In this document: piece after piece, positions 12,337 to 23,600 of the stretch
Numbering within the stretch: position 1 is the first letter of the stretch
How the letters are laid out: every line of letters starts with the position of its first letter
DNA from: Ciona intestinalis
Taxonomy: Eukaryota > Chordata > Ascidiacea > Phlebobranchia > Cionidae
Reading direction: 5' to 3'
DNA length: 64,000 bases
Assembly (NCBI RefSeq): GCF_000224145.3
Contig: NC_020166.2
Coordinates: 5,958,927-6,022,926, forward strand
The notes under the pieces: model-generated
The model's database searches: none
What the model saw: only the letters and a program-made list of their open reading frames with translations
Told to the model about the DNA's origin: nothing
Translations under genes and position numbers: made by a program

Positions 12337-13946
12337 CATTCAGACTCATGAGATCGTGTAGTTTTGCCAACTCACAATGGTCTCGTGGATAAGCTACGTC
12401 AACATATGTTGTCATTCGCCGGTGATATGTAATCGACACCAGAATCTTCATTCGGGATGTGGGAAAGCTTTGTAGGCGCCTGTTCAGGGTTTTCGACAAT
12501 AGTTTCGGTGTCGAATTCACGTCGACATATATGTTTACTTGATATGTGGAGTACGCTGGGCTCACTATAAATACGAGAACACCTCCTCATCCAAGTCATT
12601 AGCGACAAGCATTCGACAATTCCACTTCAAGGAAAACCAAGATGATCATCATGAAAACTTCAAGTGTTGAAGATGGTGAGAAGTTAAAACAAGTCGATGG
12701 CATCACGTGACCGTATCACGTGGTGTCGTTTGATAACTACCAGCTGGTGCAAGTTGTATGAACAACTGATGCAGTTATAGAAACAAGAAACAATCCAGCT
12801 GCAAATATTGAGGTAAGTTGATTCACCCCAACATACATGTTGATGAATGTTTAACAAATATTATTATTAACAAGAAACTAATCGTTTTATTCTTTTTTTG
12901 GCAGCGAACACGATAAACGGGGAAACAGAGGAAAGATGACGTTTTCATTCTCGATGAAAATCAACTTTGACACCGCCTGTATATAAGGCGATGAATCTGA
13001 AGAAATATCTTTGACTTGGCTTCTCATGTTGAGCCATCAACTTTTACATCGACGACGTTCATTCTACTGATGAACATTTTCAACAACAGCGACATTGGTT
13101 ATGCTGAATATTAGCTTTGTGTTTCGACAAGTTTGCAGAGTGCAAACTCTCACAACTACGCAGTAAATTATCTGCTGTTAGAATGTATTTTAGTTGACAG
13201 AAGTAACATTAGTTACTCAATTGTGTTTTTAACTTGATATACTCCGTTTATTGACAAATGCTGAAACTATCAGCTGAAACTTGTATTTATTCTTCCGACT
13301 TTCATGTTTTCACACGTGATTCAACTTATCGACATTGTAATTGTATAACTACATAAAACATAACGACCGACCGAAAGGTGGCAAAATAACGACAACATCA
13401 GAATTGAAGTTTGAAATGGTGTTGTAACATGTTCTTGTTGTTGTGTGATTGTTTCGCATTTTTGACACAACTTCAACGTATGTTGAAGTAATAAAATATT
13501 TTCTATATACCGAAAATTCATGACATAGCCTATGTAGGAATGTTATAGTGGAGTAGTAGAAAAAGCATGTGTATCAATATTCGGAGACGAGAATTGGATT
13601 AAAAGTTTCAAAGAGATTACATGTCGTAGATCACGAGAAACCAGAGAACCCACATATAACACATGCTTCACCTTACGTTTATGTCATTTGGTTAAATGAC
13701 AAGTAGAAACAAAAACAAAATCGTACATGAGGCAAATGTTTAAAATCGGTTAGATACTTTATTTGTAGCCAAAAACAAAGTTTCGTAGTAAAGCGTATTA
13801 AAAAATTATTAGGATAATGTCGTTCGATCAATAATACGTTGCCACACAAGTTTGAAAGTTAGTTGTGGTCGGCACTGCATGGTTAACGTTTGTTCTACAA
13901 ATCTTAACAACAGAAAATATGCAATTAGGAAATTTGATACGAAATC
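12337..13946 (+). repeat. Tandem array unit 2, cut by an assembly gap
   Basis: Same order as unit 1: conserved block 12337-12520, TATA box 12566-12573, ORF 12642-12710 (22 codons, again ending LKQVDGIT), donor 12813, acceptor ending 12904, AATAAA 13490-13495. It is near identical to unit 1 over its last ~1.1 kb, but its promoter and ORF differ at several bases. The run of N begins where unit 2 would end. Confidence 0.85.
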
Positions 13947-13996
13947 NNNNNNNNNNNNNNNNNNNNNNNNNNNNNNNNNNNNNNNNNNNNNNNNNN
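13947..13996. other. Assembly gap (50 N)
   Basis: Fifty N, the same length as the other two gaps, so the true size is probably unknown. It interrupts the tandem array, which may be longer than shown. Confidence 0.95.
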
Positions 13997-14123
13997 TTGA
14001 ACAATGAATGGTCTGTAAGAGTCGTAAGGAAATTGTTTTATAATTCTTTACATGTTCTTTGTTTACTACCACAAGGAACGATAAAAGAAAATGAAAAGGC
14101 GTCCCATCCCCCCACTTTACTAT
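13997..14123. mobile_element. Cimi-like MITE, truncated by the gap
   Basis: Right half of the element, with GTTCTTTGTTTACTACCA and the CCCACTTTACTATA end. The left half falls in the gap. Confidence 0.7.
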
Positions 14124-14823
14124 ATACAACACATGTTTCACGTTACGTTTGTATCATTTTGTTAATTGACAAGAAAGAACAAAAACAAATTCATAGTAAA
14201 CAGGTTTTGACCAAACTTAAGTACCTATTCCTTGTTGATACAACCAAAGTAAGCAACCACAAGAAACAGATGTTTGAAAACAGTTAGATATTTTATTTAT
14301 AGCACAAAATTTCGTAATACACCGTATTATAAAATTATTAAAATGTCGTTCGATCAATAATACGTTGCCACAAAACTTAAAAGTTAGTTGTGGTCGGCAC
14401 TCCATGGTTAACGTTTTTTCCACAAATCTAATTGACTGTTGCAAATAATAGAAAACATGCAATTAAGAAACATGATACCAAATCTCATTCAGACTCATGA
14501 GATCGTGTAGTTTTGCCAGCTCACAATGGTCGCGTGGATAAGCTACCTCAACATATGTTGTCATCCGCCGGTGATATGTAATCGACACCAGAATCCTCAT
14601 TCGGGATGTGGGAAAGCTTTGTTGTCGCCTGTTCAGGCGTTTCGACAATAGTTTCGGTAAAGTAATAAAATACAGTCCGATGTAAAAAATTGTGACGTAT
14701 GTACGAACGTTATAGTAGAGTAGTAGAAAATGCATGTGTATTAATGTTTGGAAACAAGGACTCGATTAAACGTTTCAAAGAGATTACAAGTCGCAGATCA
14801 CGAGAAACGAAAAATCACACATA
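14124..14823 (+). repeat. Rearranged array copies: 3' flank, then a deleted unit
   Basis: 14124-14486 matches the 3' flank of units 1 and 2. At 14487-14660 the conserved promoter block returns, but at about 14658 it joins directly to the GTAATAAAATA poly(A) region, so TATA box, ORF, intron and exon 2 are deleted. The 3' flank then continues to 14823. Confidence 0.75.
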
Positions 14824-15014
14824 TAGTTCTACGGGGAAGTATGAGACACATTTGGTACATTATATCTAAATATCCTAATCGTGTTTTGAACAATGAATGG
14901 TCTGTAAGAGTCGTAAGGAAATTGTTTTATAATTCTTTACATGTTCTTTGTTTACTACCACAACAAAGAACAAGAATAAAATGAAAAGCCGTCCCATCCC
15001 CCCACCCTACTATA
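14824..15014. mobile_element. Cimi-like MITE inserted in the array
   Basis: Ends TAGTTCTACGGGGAAG and CCCACCCTACTA. Units 1 and 2 carry the uninterrupted site (CACATATAACACATG), so this is a filled site with a paralogous empty site; the comparison implies a TA target. Confidence 0.75.
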
Positions 15015-16620
15015 AATATCACATGTTTCACCTTACGTTTGTATCATTTTGTTAAATGACAAGAAAAAAAATTCAAAGTAAACAGGTTTGGACCAAACTT
15101 AAGTACCAATTCCTTGTTGATAAAATCAAAGTAAACAAACACAAGAAACAGATGTTTGAAAATAGTTAGATACTTTATTTATAGCACAAAATTTCGTAGT
15201 ACACCGTATTATAAAATTATTAAAATGTCGTTCGATCAATAATATGCTGCCACACAAGTTTGAAAGTTAGTTGTGGTCGGCACTCCATGGTTAACGTTTG
15301 TTCTATAAATCTGATTGACTGTTGCAAACAACAGAAAATATGCAATTAGGAAATTTGATACCAAATCACATTCAGGCTTTTCGACAATAGTTTTGGTGTC
15401 GAATTCACGTCGACATATATGTTTACTTATTATGTGGGGTACGCTGAGCTCACTATAAATACGAGAACACCTCCTCGTCCAAGTCATTAGCGACAAGCAT
15501 TCGACAACTCCACTTCAAGGAAAACCAAGATGATCATCATGAAAACTTCAACCGTTGAAGGTGATGAGAAGTTAAAACAAGTCGATGGCATCACATGACC
15601 GTATTACATGGTGTCGTTTGATAACTACCAGCTGGTGCAGGTTGTATGAACAACTGATGCAGTTATAGAAACAAGAAACAAAACAGCTGCAAATATTGAG
15701 GTAAGTTGATTCATCCCAACATACATGTCGATGAATGTTTAACAATTATTCACATTGACAAGAAACTAATCGTTTTAATCTTTTTAGGCAGCGAATAAGA
15801 TAAACGGGGAAACAAAGGAAAAATGACGTTTCCAATCTCGATGAAAATCAACTTTGACACCGCCTGTATATAAGGCGATTAATATGAAGAAATATCTTTG
15901 ACTTGGCTTCTCATGTTGAGCCACCAACTTTTTCATCGACGAAGTTCATTCTACTGATGAACGTTTTCAACAACAGCGACATTGGTTATGCTGAATATTA
16001 GCTTTCATTTTGTGCTTCGACCAAGTTTACAGTGTGCAAGCTTTCACAACTACGCAGCAAATTATCTGCTGTTAAAATGTACTTTATTTGACAGAAGTAA
16101 CATCATTTACTTAAACGTATTTTTTGACTTGATATACTCCGTTTATAGACAAGTGCTGAAACTCTCAGCTTAAACTTAGAAATTATTCTTCCGACTTTCA
16201 TGTTTCCACACGTGAATCGACTTATGAACATTGTAATTGTATAATTACATAAAATATAACGACCGACCGAAAGGTGGCAAAATAACGACAAGACCAGTAA
16301 TGGTGTTTAAAATCGTGTTGTAACATGTTCGTATTGCTGTGTAATATTTTCGAATTTTTGACGAAACCTCGACATATGTTGAGGTAATAAAATTTTCTCC
16401 AATATATAAATTTGTTACATTTGTACGATCGTTATATAATGATAGAGTGCAAAAACACGTGTATGACGATTATGAAACATGAACTTAATGAAAGTTTTGT
16501 TATTAATTTCATGTTGTAGTTCATGAGAAACAAAAAGTCACACCTATAACACATGTTTTATTTTATCTTCATGTTATTTTGTAAAACGGCGATGAAGAAA
16601 AACAAAGCCAATTTCGTAGT
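15015..16620 (+). repeat. Tandem array unit 3
   Basis: 3' flank of the preceding copy (15015-15375), then a unit lacking most of the distal conserved block. TATA box 15454-15461, ORF 15530-15598 (MIIMKTSTVEGDEK... then LKQVDGIT), donor 15701, acceptor ending 15791, AATAAA 16386-16391. It is more diverged than units 1 and 2. Exon 2 happens to have a 63-codon frame at 15982-16173 that the other units lack. Confidence 0.8.
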
Positions 16621-17140
16621 AAATTAATACGGTACAAACTACAGTAGGCAATTTTTAGTAAACGAAAAGTAAATCAGTTTTAAGAAAAAAATTGCATAAA
16701 CATTAAAATTCTTCACTTTTAACAAATTACAAAAATTGGTGGTACATACTGCTATTAAAAAGTCAGTAAACGCCGTTCCAATAGTATTCTTATGCAAAAC
16801 CGTTTTGAAAATTAAATTTGGTGACCACAGCTTCATACCAAATGGCTTACAAATCTAAATCACTGCTACAAAACGAAAAAAAAAACATTTTAATAAGGTT
16901 AACTAATACCAAATCTCAATCAGGCTCTAAAAATTCACAACAATAGTTTATCCGTTTAAATGTTTCAACCTGATCATTTCACGACATTTTGTGCGCAAGG
17001 TCAAAGTGAAAAAATAACGGTAGAAAAGACAGAACTATTAAGTGTATTCTCCATGTGATTGTAAATACAGTTTTGTATAGCTAGCTTATGTCTATCTAAT
17101 ACGTCGTGACGAATTTCGTAGAAAGTTGTCTTCTATTGGC
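16621..17140. other. Diverged spacer between array units 3 and 4
   Basis: AT-rich sequence with no gene. Its right end (about 17104-17150) resembles the flank left of unit 1 (10652-10715), so units 1 and 4 share a longer left margin. Confidence 0.5.
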
Positions 17141-17149
17141 GTCAGTCAT

Positions 17150-18450
17150 CGTGTAATTCAGAAACATAAAACCAAATCATATTCAGACTCATGAGATCGT
17201 GTAGTTTTGCCAAGTCACAATGAACGCGTGGATAAGCTACCTCTACATATGTTGTCATCCGCCGGTGATATGTAATCGACACCAGAATCTTCATTCGGGA
17301 TGTGGGAAAGCTTTGTAGGCGCCTGTTCAGGCTTTTCGACAATAGTTTCGGTGTCGAATTCACTTCGTCATATATGTTTACTTATTATGTGGGGTACGCT
17401 GGGCTCACTATAAATACGAGAACACCTCCTCGTCCAAGTCATTAGCGACAAGCATNNNNNNNNNNNNNNNNNNNNNNNNNNNNNNNNNNNNNNNNNNNNN
17501 NNNNNTCAAACGTTGAAGGTGATGAGAAGTTACAAAACGTTGATGGCATCACGTGACCGTATTGCGTGGTGTCGTTTGATAACTACCAGCTGGTGCAGGT
17601 TGTATGAACAACTGATGCAGTTATAGAAACAAGAAACAAAACAGCTGCAAATATTGAGGTAAGTTGATTCATCTCAACATACATGTTGATGAATGTTTAA
17701 CAATTATTAACATTGACAAGAAACTAATCGTTTTAATCTTTTTAGGCAGCGAATATGATAAACGGGGAAACAGAGGAAAGATGACGTTTTCATTCTCGAT
17801 GAAAATCAACTTTGACACCGCCTGTTTATGAGGCGATGAATATGAAGAAATATCTTTGACTTGGCTTCTCATGTTGAGCCATCAACTTTTACATCGACGA
17901 CGTTTATTCTACTGATGAACATTTTCAACAACAGCGACATTGGTTATGCTAAATATTAACTTTTACTTTGTGTTTCGACAAGTTTAACTACGCAGCAAAT
18001 TATCTGCTGTCAGAATGTATTTTATTTGACAGAAGTAAGATCAGTTTACTCAATTGTATTTTTAACTTGTTATACTCCGTTTATTGACAAATGCTGAAAT
18101 TCTTAGCTGATACTTTGTATTTATTCTTCCGACTTTCATGTTTCCACACGTGACTCGACTTATCGACATTGTAATTGTATAATTACATAAAACACAACGA
18201 CCGACCGAAAGGTGGCAAAATAACGATAACACCAGAAATGGTGTTTGAAATCGTGTTGTAACATGTTCTTATTGTTGTGTAATGTTTTCGCTTTTTTGAC
18301 GATACCGCGACATATGTTGAGGTAATAAACAGTTCAGTCTAATATGGAAAGTTGTCACATTTGTACGAACGTTTTGCTGAAGTAGTACAAAAACATGTGT
18401 GCCACATTTCAGATACAAAATTCGATTAAACATTTCCATTGAGATTGCAT
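17150..18450 (+). repeat. Tandem array unit 4, with an internal gap
   Basis: Conserved block about 17170-17350, TATA box 17409-17416, gap 17456-17505 covering the ORF start, ORF end at 17556 (…NVDGIT), donor at 17659, acceptor ending 17749, AATAAA 18324-18329. Same orientation as the other units. Confidence 0.8.
17456..17505. other. Assembly gap (50 N)
   Basis: Fifty N inside unit 4, hiding its first ATG. Confidence 0.95.
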
Positions 18451-18793
18451 GTCATAGATGACGCAAATCGTGGGCCGGGGTCGTTTACACATGTTTCTTC
18501 ATTTGTTTATGGAATTTTTTAAACGATAAAAAAAGAAAAAAAAAAGGTTAGCGTCACAAACAAAATGTTGCCATTTTGATTAATTAAAATAAAACAATGC
18601 ATGTTACATATGTTTAAGACAAATTGATATTTTACTTGAAGCTTAAATACAAAGTTTTTTAGTACAATGTATGTATTGCAACTTTAGTATAATAATAATT
18701 ACGTTTGATGTATTATCGATTTAGTTTTATCATTATTAGAGACCGGTAAAAGAGGGTTTTAAAATTGATGCGTCTTTCCCTGCCGTACCACAA

Positions 18794-18913
18794 TAGGGTC
18801 AGGGAAGATGGGACACATTTTATTCTATTTCATCGTCCCATTTGGTAGTTAAGCTAAACAAAGAACATTTAAAGAAATGTAAAACCGTATCCCTACGACT
18901 TTATATAAACGTA
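18794..18913. mobile_element. Cimi-like MITE, one end only
   Basis: Begins TAGGGTCAGGGAAGATGG and carries the inverted core TTTGGTAGTTAAGCTAAACA, then breaks off. Confidence 0.6.
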
Positions 18914-19007
18914 TTCTTAGAACGTAGATTTTTCTTTAAACACAATTGGGATTTTCGAAAATCATGTGTGTGATTTTGTATTGTGTTTTATATCAAGTAT
19001 AGGTTAT

Positions 19008-19172
19008 GGCTGATAATTTAAACAACCCATTAGTGACCACTGGGCTGGAGCAATTTCCGTTTAGTGTCTTGCCCAAGGACACATACGCCCACAACGGTAG
19101 CAACAACAAGCTTTAAACTCATTGCCTAGGGGTTAGAGACATGAGCGCTAACCAACTGTGCGACGGCACCGG
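19008..19172 (-). mobile_element. tRNA-derived SINE (minus orientation)
   Basis: Reverse complement has an A-box-like TGGTTAGCGCTC, a weak B box, then TGTGTCCTTGGGCAAGACAC and CCCAGTGGTCACTAATGGG, shared with the SINE at 20296. It resembles the composite SINE described for Ciona (name not verifiable here). Confidence 0.7.
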
Positions 19173-19430
19173 ACAGGTATCGTACCCAGCAGTAGGCTAC
19201 TATAAATTTGAATGAACGTTTTAATTTATCCGTAATTTTAAGGAGAGTAATTTCAAAAGTCGTGTGCAGTTTAGAACCACCACATTTTATTTACAAGATA
19301 CTGTTGGTAATAACAATACTCCAGTTTAGGTATTACGTGTTTATTTAAAATGAAAATATTTAATAGTTAGTATACGCACTTATATGAACACAAACAATTA
19401 TATACACATGAATAAAACTATTGTTAATGT

Positions 19431-19713
19431 ATAGCATAGGACATGGGGAAAACCGGACACCTTTACCACATAATATCCAAATATCACTGAACATTATATT
19501 GATTATATAATAATAATAAAAAAATATGGTAGGGTGGGGCGAGACAGGACATCTTAGCACTTAATATCCAAATATCCTGATCGTATTTTAAACAATTAAC
19601 AACGGTCTATAGGAGTCGTGAGCATACGGTTTTATAATTCAATAAAACTTATTTGAATACTATCAAATGGGACGAGAAAATAAAACGAAAATCTTCCCCC
19701 ATCTCACTTTATA
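19431..19713. mobile_element. Cimi-like MITEs: fragment (19431-19498) and full copy (19526-19713)
   Basis: The fragment has the ATGGGG...GGACACCTTTA end and the CACATAATATCCAAATATC core. The second copy runs from TGGTAGGGTGGGGCGAG to CTTCCCCCATCTCACTTTA. Confidence 0.7.
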
Positions 19714-20295
19714 GGAGACTATATATTATAAACTGCAGATTGGGTTGTGCATAAAGATAAAAATTGCAACATCAAAATTAACTTGCTACAATTAAAGATA
19801 AAAACAATAGTGCTAACACCAATGCCTGATACCAATCAAATTGAACAGTTATGTGTACAACATATATTCTTGGCAACGGGTATAGGGTAAGGCGATATTG
19901 CGATATAAATGAATTTCATTAGAATGTAACGTATGTACGCAAAGTAGAACTTTTAAGGGAGTGTAACTAAGTACAACCGTATAAAAGCAAAGCTTCTTTA
20001 AACTTAAGCCACCCAATATGCTAAAATGTTGATAACTACCAGCCACCACAAAGCTTTGCGATTTATTTATGCCTGGTATATGGGTTGCGGTTGAACGGAA
20101 GTTGATTTTTTTGTTACCGTATCATTTTAGGTTATTAAACCATGGGGGCACTGCTGGGTTTACTGAATTGTTGGATAAAAAAAAAACAATCTTCCACAGA
20201 GTTACATGCACAGTAACTCAAAAGTGTACATAGTGTATGAAATGGAACTTTATTACTTTGTCTAAGTAAACAAAAAAATGACATTCATTTTTATG

Positions 20296-20490
20296 TGCCC
20301 AAGTTAGCGTGCCTGTCTGTAACCCAGGGGTAATGGGTTCAAGGCTTGTCTCTGTTACCATTTTGGGTGTATGTGTCCTTGGGCAAGACACTTAATGGCA
20401 ATTGCTCCAACCCAGTGGTCATTAATGGGTTGTGGAATTATCAGCCACACATGATAAAAAAAAAAAAAATAATAATAATGATCACCCACT
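20296..20490 (+). mobile_element. tRNA-derived SINE with A-rich tail
   Basis: A-box-like AAGTTAGCGTGCCTG, B box GGGTTCAAGGC (20335-20345), the body TGTGTCCTTGGGCAAGACAC shared with the copy at 19008, and an A-rich tail from about 20456. Confidence 0.75.
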
Positions 20491-20698
20491 AAGTAACATA
20501 CTTGGTAACTCTGTATAGACACCCGTTTTATAACAACTGTCGTTTTCCTGCTACGCGAGGATAAAGTAAGTTACATTACAAGTATATTTCGACTGCTACA
20601 GTAGACTGCTCATTAGTGACCACTGGTTTGAAGAAACCGTTAAACTTCAAGGACAATCACTCTTGCAATGCTAATTTGTGATTTTGCAAAATTTTACC

Positions 20699-23600
20699 TT
20701 AATAGTTTGGTAGTGCACTTGGTTGTGCAGGTGGTGCACCAGCAGGAAAATCGTTTATAGGAAAAGGTATAGAGTAAGGTGTAAAGCCTTGTACTGGGAT
20801 ATTTCCCAACTGGATTGGCACATTTAATTTCAAATTCCTGCTGCCACAAGGTGTAACCACCCTAAACTATAATAATGTTAAAATAGTTTGTGCAGATATT
20901 CTGGAAAATAGTCTGGAAACTTTATTTTTAATTTAAAAATAATGTGTAACTTTAAATAAAATCTCCTATCCTTATTCTGTTTCCAAATACAGCAGAAACG
21001 ATTTATTTTTATAGATCAAAATTAAATTATGCCTTCTAGCTACAGCAGCAAAATTTACTGTAGAAGTATAGTCAATAGGTAAATAACTTACCTGTAGAAG
21101 ATACTGTATATCAATTATGTTACAGAATCGAAGCATTGATGGTGGCAAAGCTGGTACCTGTGTTATACAATGCATATTGTGTGAGAAGTTGTTAAAATTT
21201 GTACGTCAAAATATTCTTAGACTCTACCCAACTTTTTACGATATTTTATATTTTATATTTCAAAACAGCAAACCAAAGACATTTTAGCTAGGAATATTTC
21301 ATCTGTTACTGTCTATAGTAAATCAGAGCATTATCACTGTTTCGCCCATTACATTTTAATATGCATTTTTAGCTAGAATACTAGAATAAATTGACGAAAT
21401 ACTGTACACTTATTAACACGAACATGTAAATATGCCTTTGAGTGTTTTAACCTTAATAAAAGTGACTTAGATAGAAAAATGAAACATTGCAGTGTAAAAC
21501 AAACTTTAACTTACCATGCGAGCCTTAACAAGTATATAAAATGCCTGGTTGGAAGACTCATAAAAATATATATTTACTAACTTTTAATCGTTGGTTATTC
21601 CACTGCATGGATTGGCCAGCATCCAGACCTTGTCCTTGCACCATAATAACTTTGTTTGTGAATGTCTTTGAGTGGGTGGTAGCTTTAAATGTCACGTTCT
21701 GTATGATGGAAGCAGAAGTGGATGGAAGTTTGGAAGAGCTGGAAATGCAACCAAAACTTAAAAAAGGCTGAATGAATAAATATATTCCTGAAAAGCTGGA
21801 AACACATATTCCTGAAAAGCTGGAAACACACTCAAAGTGTCCTGTTTCATACACCTCGCTTACAAGCTTTTCATATTCAGTAACAAAATTTCATATTCAC
21901 TTTTCACAAGACCCTAACATTTAGGCTTTTGGGTCAATATTCAGTAATGCAATACGATGGTTTCATGTATTACTTACCTTCCATTTTCAACATTAGCATT
22001 AACAGAGATAAATTCCCCTGGCACATAACCCCTTCTATCAATATGCACTTCTGCTGTTATTGGAGCACTTACACAGCATAGACAACATAATGTCTTTGAA
22101 TCATTCATCGTTGCTGGATACTGTATGAAGATACCACAATTACTTGTGATAACACTGGTACGAAACTGTGTGGGTGATCTATTTTTGCATTGCTGACATT
22201 TTGGAAAACCCAATAATGACTCTCTCCCAGAGTTGGAGCAACAACAGCACAAACCAGCTTTTTTGCGAGCACTCTCACTAACAGCCACGGTGCAGAACAT
22301 TGTAAACACAGGTTTATTATATTAGACAAATAAAATGTTTAGTGCAAAAGTTTTGTTGTCATACTTTACCACTTATTACAACCAACCACACCTGTTTGTT
22401 CTACAAGCATGAAGTAACAGGAAGATACAAACTTCTAACTGCTTGGTGAATAAATGTTTTTCTGTATGGCGGATAGTTCGGACAGCCCAACAGTGACCAT
22501 GGGGGTCCAAATTACCTGCCACACAGAAACAAACACCCACAAAGTTGCGTACACCATATTTCTGAGTGGTAATTTCTTACTTTTTTTAGAATAAACAGTG
22601 ACACATAACTCACCCTGGCAGTTGGTTCAAAATTTAAGTCAAGTATATCAAGAACAGTAAATACAGTTTGTATGTTTGTTACGAACTTTCCTGGTCTGTC
22701 TATCGCTGCATGCACAATATACCGAACATAGCCATATACTCCTGCAAATTATATATTTTAAATGTTAAACTTGTAGTAAGGTAGGAGTGGCATTTGTTTT
22801 TTAAACAAACATCATGCTGAATGCACAAGCAATTTATTTTAACATGTGAAAGCATCACTTTTGTTTTTATAGGTTAGCCTCGCGTTATAACCCTCAACAT
22901 TTAAAGTTTAATGGTACTACAGTTGTGGGTGTAATAGAACACCCGTGATATATTTCCAAGTTGGATAAAAAGTGACATCCATCTATTTATTCGTTCGAAA
23001 ACTGAATAGATTATTGTTTATGTTCATACACCTAAAGTTTTGAATTTTGGTATTTAAGTAAAAGTCTTCATTCAGGTAAAAATACATTACAACTTTGTTT
23101 TACCCTCAAAAGATGATGGCAACTGTGAAGGCAATAGGAATTGGAAAGGAAAACTTGATTGACCAGCAGGTAGTTCAGTTGAATTTTGGTGTGGGCCTAA
23201 AGTGCCTGTAGAATGTATTGTATATATCGATATATTTAACGAGAGAGCCTAGGCCCTAGGGGCATAACTTTATAAACATACTTCAATCCTTGTGACCACA
23301 CTATTTATGCATAGCAGGTTTAAAGCCTGTCGCTGCTAATGCTATTTATTGCTTCACCTTAATTATCGTAATTATCACCCCTGGAATTCCATTACTGTTT
23401 AAGGCAATATAACGTACTGTATAAATTAATACACATATATATATATATATATCATTTGTATAAGTATAATATAAGCAAACAGATATCTTACAAAATGTTT
23501 TACCTTGTCCGTAAACACATAACTGTTGGTTGAAATATGTTTCTGAATTTCTGTAATGTGTAGTAGTAGTGCTGTTGTCTCCGGAGCTTCGCGTTACGCT

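Larger units (their letters stand above)
18451..20698. other. Repeat-rich intergenic stretch
   Basis: No coding exon recognised. It holds MITE copies (18794, 19431, 19526) and two SINEs (19008, 20296), and the likely 3' UTR of the arrestin-domain gene; the AATAAA on the minus strand at 20249-20254 is a candidate end. Confidence 0.6.

Noticed and set aside
15982-16173. 63-codon frame in exon 2 of array unit 3
   Set aside because: The matching positions in units 1, 2 and 4 stop after roughly 9 to 21 codons, so it is not a shared coding region.
10688-17363. Minus-strand frames repeated in the array (sharing LNRRLQSFPTSRMKI and similar)
   Set aside because: They lie in the conserved block upstream of the TATA boxes, have different starts and ends in each copy, and have no promoter or splice signals of their own on that strand. 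Conservation is better explained by regulatory DNA.
22464-22555. Possible degraded SINE in an arrestin-gene intron
   Set aside because: Short resemblance (CAACAGTGACCATGGG) to the SINE at 19008, too weak to call.
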